A stretch of 64,000 bases of DNA from Endozoicomonas sp. ISHI1 (lineage in GTDB: Bacteria > Pseudomonadota > Gammaproteobacteria > Pseudomonadales > Endozoicomonadaceae): assembly GCF_024606225.1 (NCBI RefSeq), contig NZ_JAGRPU010000005.1:124001-188000 (forward strand). Direction: 5' to 3'. A program made the position numbers and the translations under genes. The notes under the pieces were generated by a model that was given only the letters and a program-made list of their open reading frames with translations, did not search any database and had not been told where the DNA came from. Positions 62,264-64,000 of the stretch are shown here, one piece after another. The first letter of the stretch is position 1; every line of letters begins with the position of its first letter.

Positions 62264-64000
62264 ATGAATCCCATAAAAAACCTTTCCTGCTTTGGTGGTT
62301 CACTCCCATCAACACCGGATCAAGCTCGATCAGAAAGAACCAGTGGTACCGCTATGGGCAGGAACGTCATGGTACGTGACAAGAAAAAGCTTTCATTATT
62401 GCTCGATTTACCAGTGGAGATACAATCCAAAATTTATTCCTATTTGCAGGCCCATGATATTACCGGTTTAACACGGGCAAATTCATACCTTAACAACATA
62501 CTCATAAATGATACTTCAATAGCAAGGGCGTGGTATCGCCGGTTTTCTCCATCACATCAGGCTCTTTTAAAGACAATCGTTACTACAAAAGATAAAGATC
62601 AACTCAAGGGTTGGTTGAGGCGCTTTACCGGGGATGAGGCATTAATCAAGTCAATCATAGATCGCCAACCGAGTATTTATTTTCCTGCACTGTACCTTTC
62701 CACTGTCACTAAATTGATGTCTGAATGTAAAAAATTCAAATTAGAGACAAAAGCCATCCTCCCCGGTAATGGCAGGGCGAACTCAGCTATCTTCAGCCCC
62801 GATGGCCGCCATGTGATGACCGCAATTGACAATAAAACGGTAAAAATATACAGCCAGAAGGACGATGGATCATGGGAAGCAAAAGCCACTATCGCCCATG
62901 AAGAAGTGGTCAAAAGGTACTCCTTCAGCCCCGATAGCCGCCATATGGTGACCCACAGTTACGATGGCATGGCAAAAATTTATGGCCAGAAGGACGATGG
63001 GTTATGGGTAGAAAAAGCCACTATTTCCCATCGCGGCTGTGTCGACTCAGCCACCTTCAGCGCCGATGGCCTCCATGTGCTGACAGGAAGCAGAGATGGC
63101 AAGGCAAAAATTTATGGACAAAAGGACGATGGGTCATGGGTAGAAAAAGCCACTATTTCCCATGACAACGAAGTCAACTCAGCCAGGTTCAGCGCCGATC
63201 GTCGCTGTGTGGTGACCGCCAGTAATGATGGCAGGGCGAAAATTTATGGCCAGAAGGACGATGGGTCATGGGAAGAAAAAGCCATCATTCACCACGATGA
63301 TAAAGTCATATCAGCCACCTTCAGCCCCGATAGTCGTCACCTGGTGACCCTCAGTGCCGATCACAATGTGAAAATTTATAGCAAGAAGGACGATGGGTCA
63401 TGGGTAGAAAAAACCAGTACTTACCACGACTGTATCTTATCAGCCACACTTAGTGCCGATGGTCACTATTTAGTGACCGCTGGTAAAGATCACAAGGTGA
63501 AAATCCATGGCCTGGGGGCCGATGGTTCAAGGGAAGAAAAAGCCACCATTTCCCATGATAAAAAGATCAACTCAGTGACATTCAGCGCCGACAACCGCCA
63601 TTTGATGACCTCCAGTGACGATGGCAGTGCGATAATCTACGGTCTTAAAGACGATGGGTCATGGAAAGAAAAAGCGATCATTCGCCATAAGGATCGTGTC
63701 TATTCAGCCACCTTCAGCCCCAATAACTGCCATCTGATCACCCGCAGTGAAGATAACACTGTAAAAATCTACAGCCAGGAGGACAATGGATCCTGGATAG
63801 AAAAAACCACCATTTCCCATAAAGATTGGGTCCGCTCAGCCACATTCAGCGTCGATGGCCGCCATGTGGTCACTGCCAGTCATGATGGCAAGGCGAAAGT
63901 TTTTGGCCAACAGAGCGATGGATCATGGGTAGAAAAAGCCAGCATTTCCCATAATGGTTCGATCGGATCAGCCTCCTTCAGCAGCGATGGCCAAGTGATG
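62264..64000 (+). CDS. F-box-like / WD40-like repeat protein, paralog 3 (runs off the window)
   Basis: The frame opens at ATG 62264 (MNPIKNLSCFGGSLPSTPDQ) and stays open for 579 codons to the right edge. The F-box region is LLLDLPVEIQSKIYSYLQAHDITGLTRANSYLNNILINDT. Nine complete and one cut propeller repeats are visible, more regular than in paralog 1 (ATFSPDSRHLVT, DNTVKIYSQ, DDGSWVEK). LPVEIQSKIYSYL is the best F-box match of the three. The true length and C-terminus are unknown. Same leader, same orientation. Confidence 0.75.
   Translation, partial: MNPIKNLSCFGGSLPSTPDQARSERTSGTAMGRNVMVRDKKKLSLLLDLPVEIQSKIYSYLQAHDITGLTRANSYLNNILINDTSIARAWYRRFSPSHQALLKTIVTTKDKDQLKGWLRRFTGDEALIKSIIDRQPSIYFPALYLSTVTKLMSECKKFKLETKAILPGNGRANSAIFSPDGRHVMTAIDNKTVKIYSQKDDGSWEAKATIAHEEVVKRYSFSPDSRHMVTHSYDGMAKIYGQKDDGLWVEKATISHRGCVDSATFSADGLHVLTGSRDGKAKIYGQKDDGSWVEKATISHDNEVNSARFSADRRCVVTASNDGRAKIYGQKDDGSWEEKAIIHHDDKVISATFSPDSRHLVTLSADHNVKIYSKKDDGSWVEKTSTYHDCILSATLSADGHYLVTAGKDHKVKIHGLGADGSREEKATISHDKKINSVTFSADNRHLMTSSDDGSAIIYGLKDDGSWKEKAIIRHKDRVYSATFSPNNCHLITRSEDNTVKIYSQEDNGSWIEKTTISHKDWVRSATFSVDGRHVVTASHDGKAKVFGQQSDGSWVEKASISHNGSIGSASFSSDGQVM

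Overview
The window reads as the chromosome of a host-associated marine gammaproteobacterium. Endozoicomonas or a close relative is my best guess. This is inferred from gammaproteobacterial housekeeping genes (ampG, yajQ, nadC, galE, ligB, moa/mod, a polyamine-type ABC transporter, an RND pump) lying beside eukaryote-like repeat proteins, many toxin-antitoxin modules, RAYT/REP DNA and DUF29 paralogs. No rRNA, tRNA or CRISPR array was found.

Layout. 0-8.3 kb: a DUF29 gene, a secreted chorismate mutase, a FabG-like reductase, a DUF481 outer-membrane protein, a MITE-like hairpin beside an alkyltransferase-like gene, ampG, yajQ, dodecin, and a MerR-methyltransferase fusion behind a MerR-type promoter with a 19-bp spacer. 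8.5-11.3 kb: a tacA/tacT module whose toxin is split at a correctly phased A AAA AAC site, then an ABC1-family kinase-like protein. 11.5-18.1 kb: panE, three tandem VirK-like genes (the middle one broken, with a carried-over panE 3' scrap), nadC, galE and ligB. 18.3-21.9 kb: a nine-finger C2H2-like protein and an eroded relative, a type IV pilin and an unknown membrane protein. 22-26 kb: a four-gene polyamine-type ABC operon.

26-37.4 kb is the accessory region. It holds a RAYT transposase with at least nine REP palindromes and a run of GGACATCCA boxes, five toxin-antitoxin modules (two of them damaged), DUF29 genes and scraps, segmental duplications, and a pilin followed by a PglL-type oligosaccharyltransferase. 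37.4-43 kb: molybdenum uptake and cofactor genes (mobA-moaB-moaC and moaD-moaE-modABC), split by an oppositely oriented gene built on a 33-bp minisatellite. 43-46.5 kb: an 1120-residue unknown protein with proline-rich repeats and a degenerate Rossmann-like segment.

46.6-58.8 kb is conserved metabolism and efflux: a DASS permease, a YcgN-family protein, two crotonases (one MenB-like), an SCP2 protein, a flavin reductase, a DUF4202 protein, a membrane thioredoxin-like protein, and an RND operon in the order outer-membrane factor, adaptor, pump. 58.9 kb to the right edge: three tandem paralogs that join an F-box-like domain to a WD40-like repeat array, each behind the same leader of about 117 bp; the third runs off the window. 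This F-box/propeller cluster is the strongest candidate for something new. Its architecture is that of eukaryotic SCF substrate receptors, so host ubiquitin hijacking is the natural hypothesis, but it is untested. The zinc-finger, ABC1-kinase and 1120-residue proteins are further effector-like candidates.
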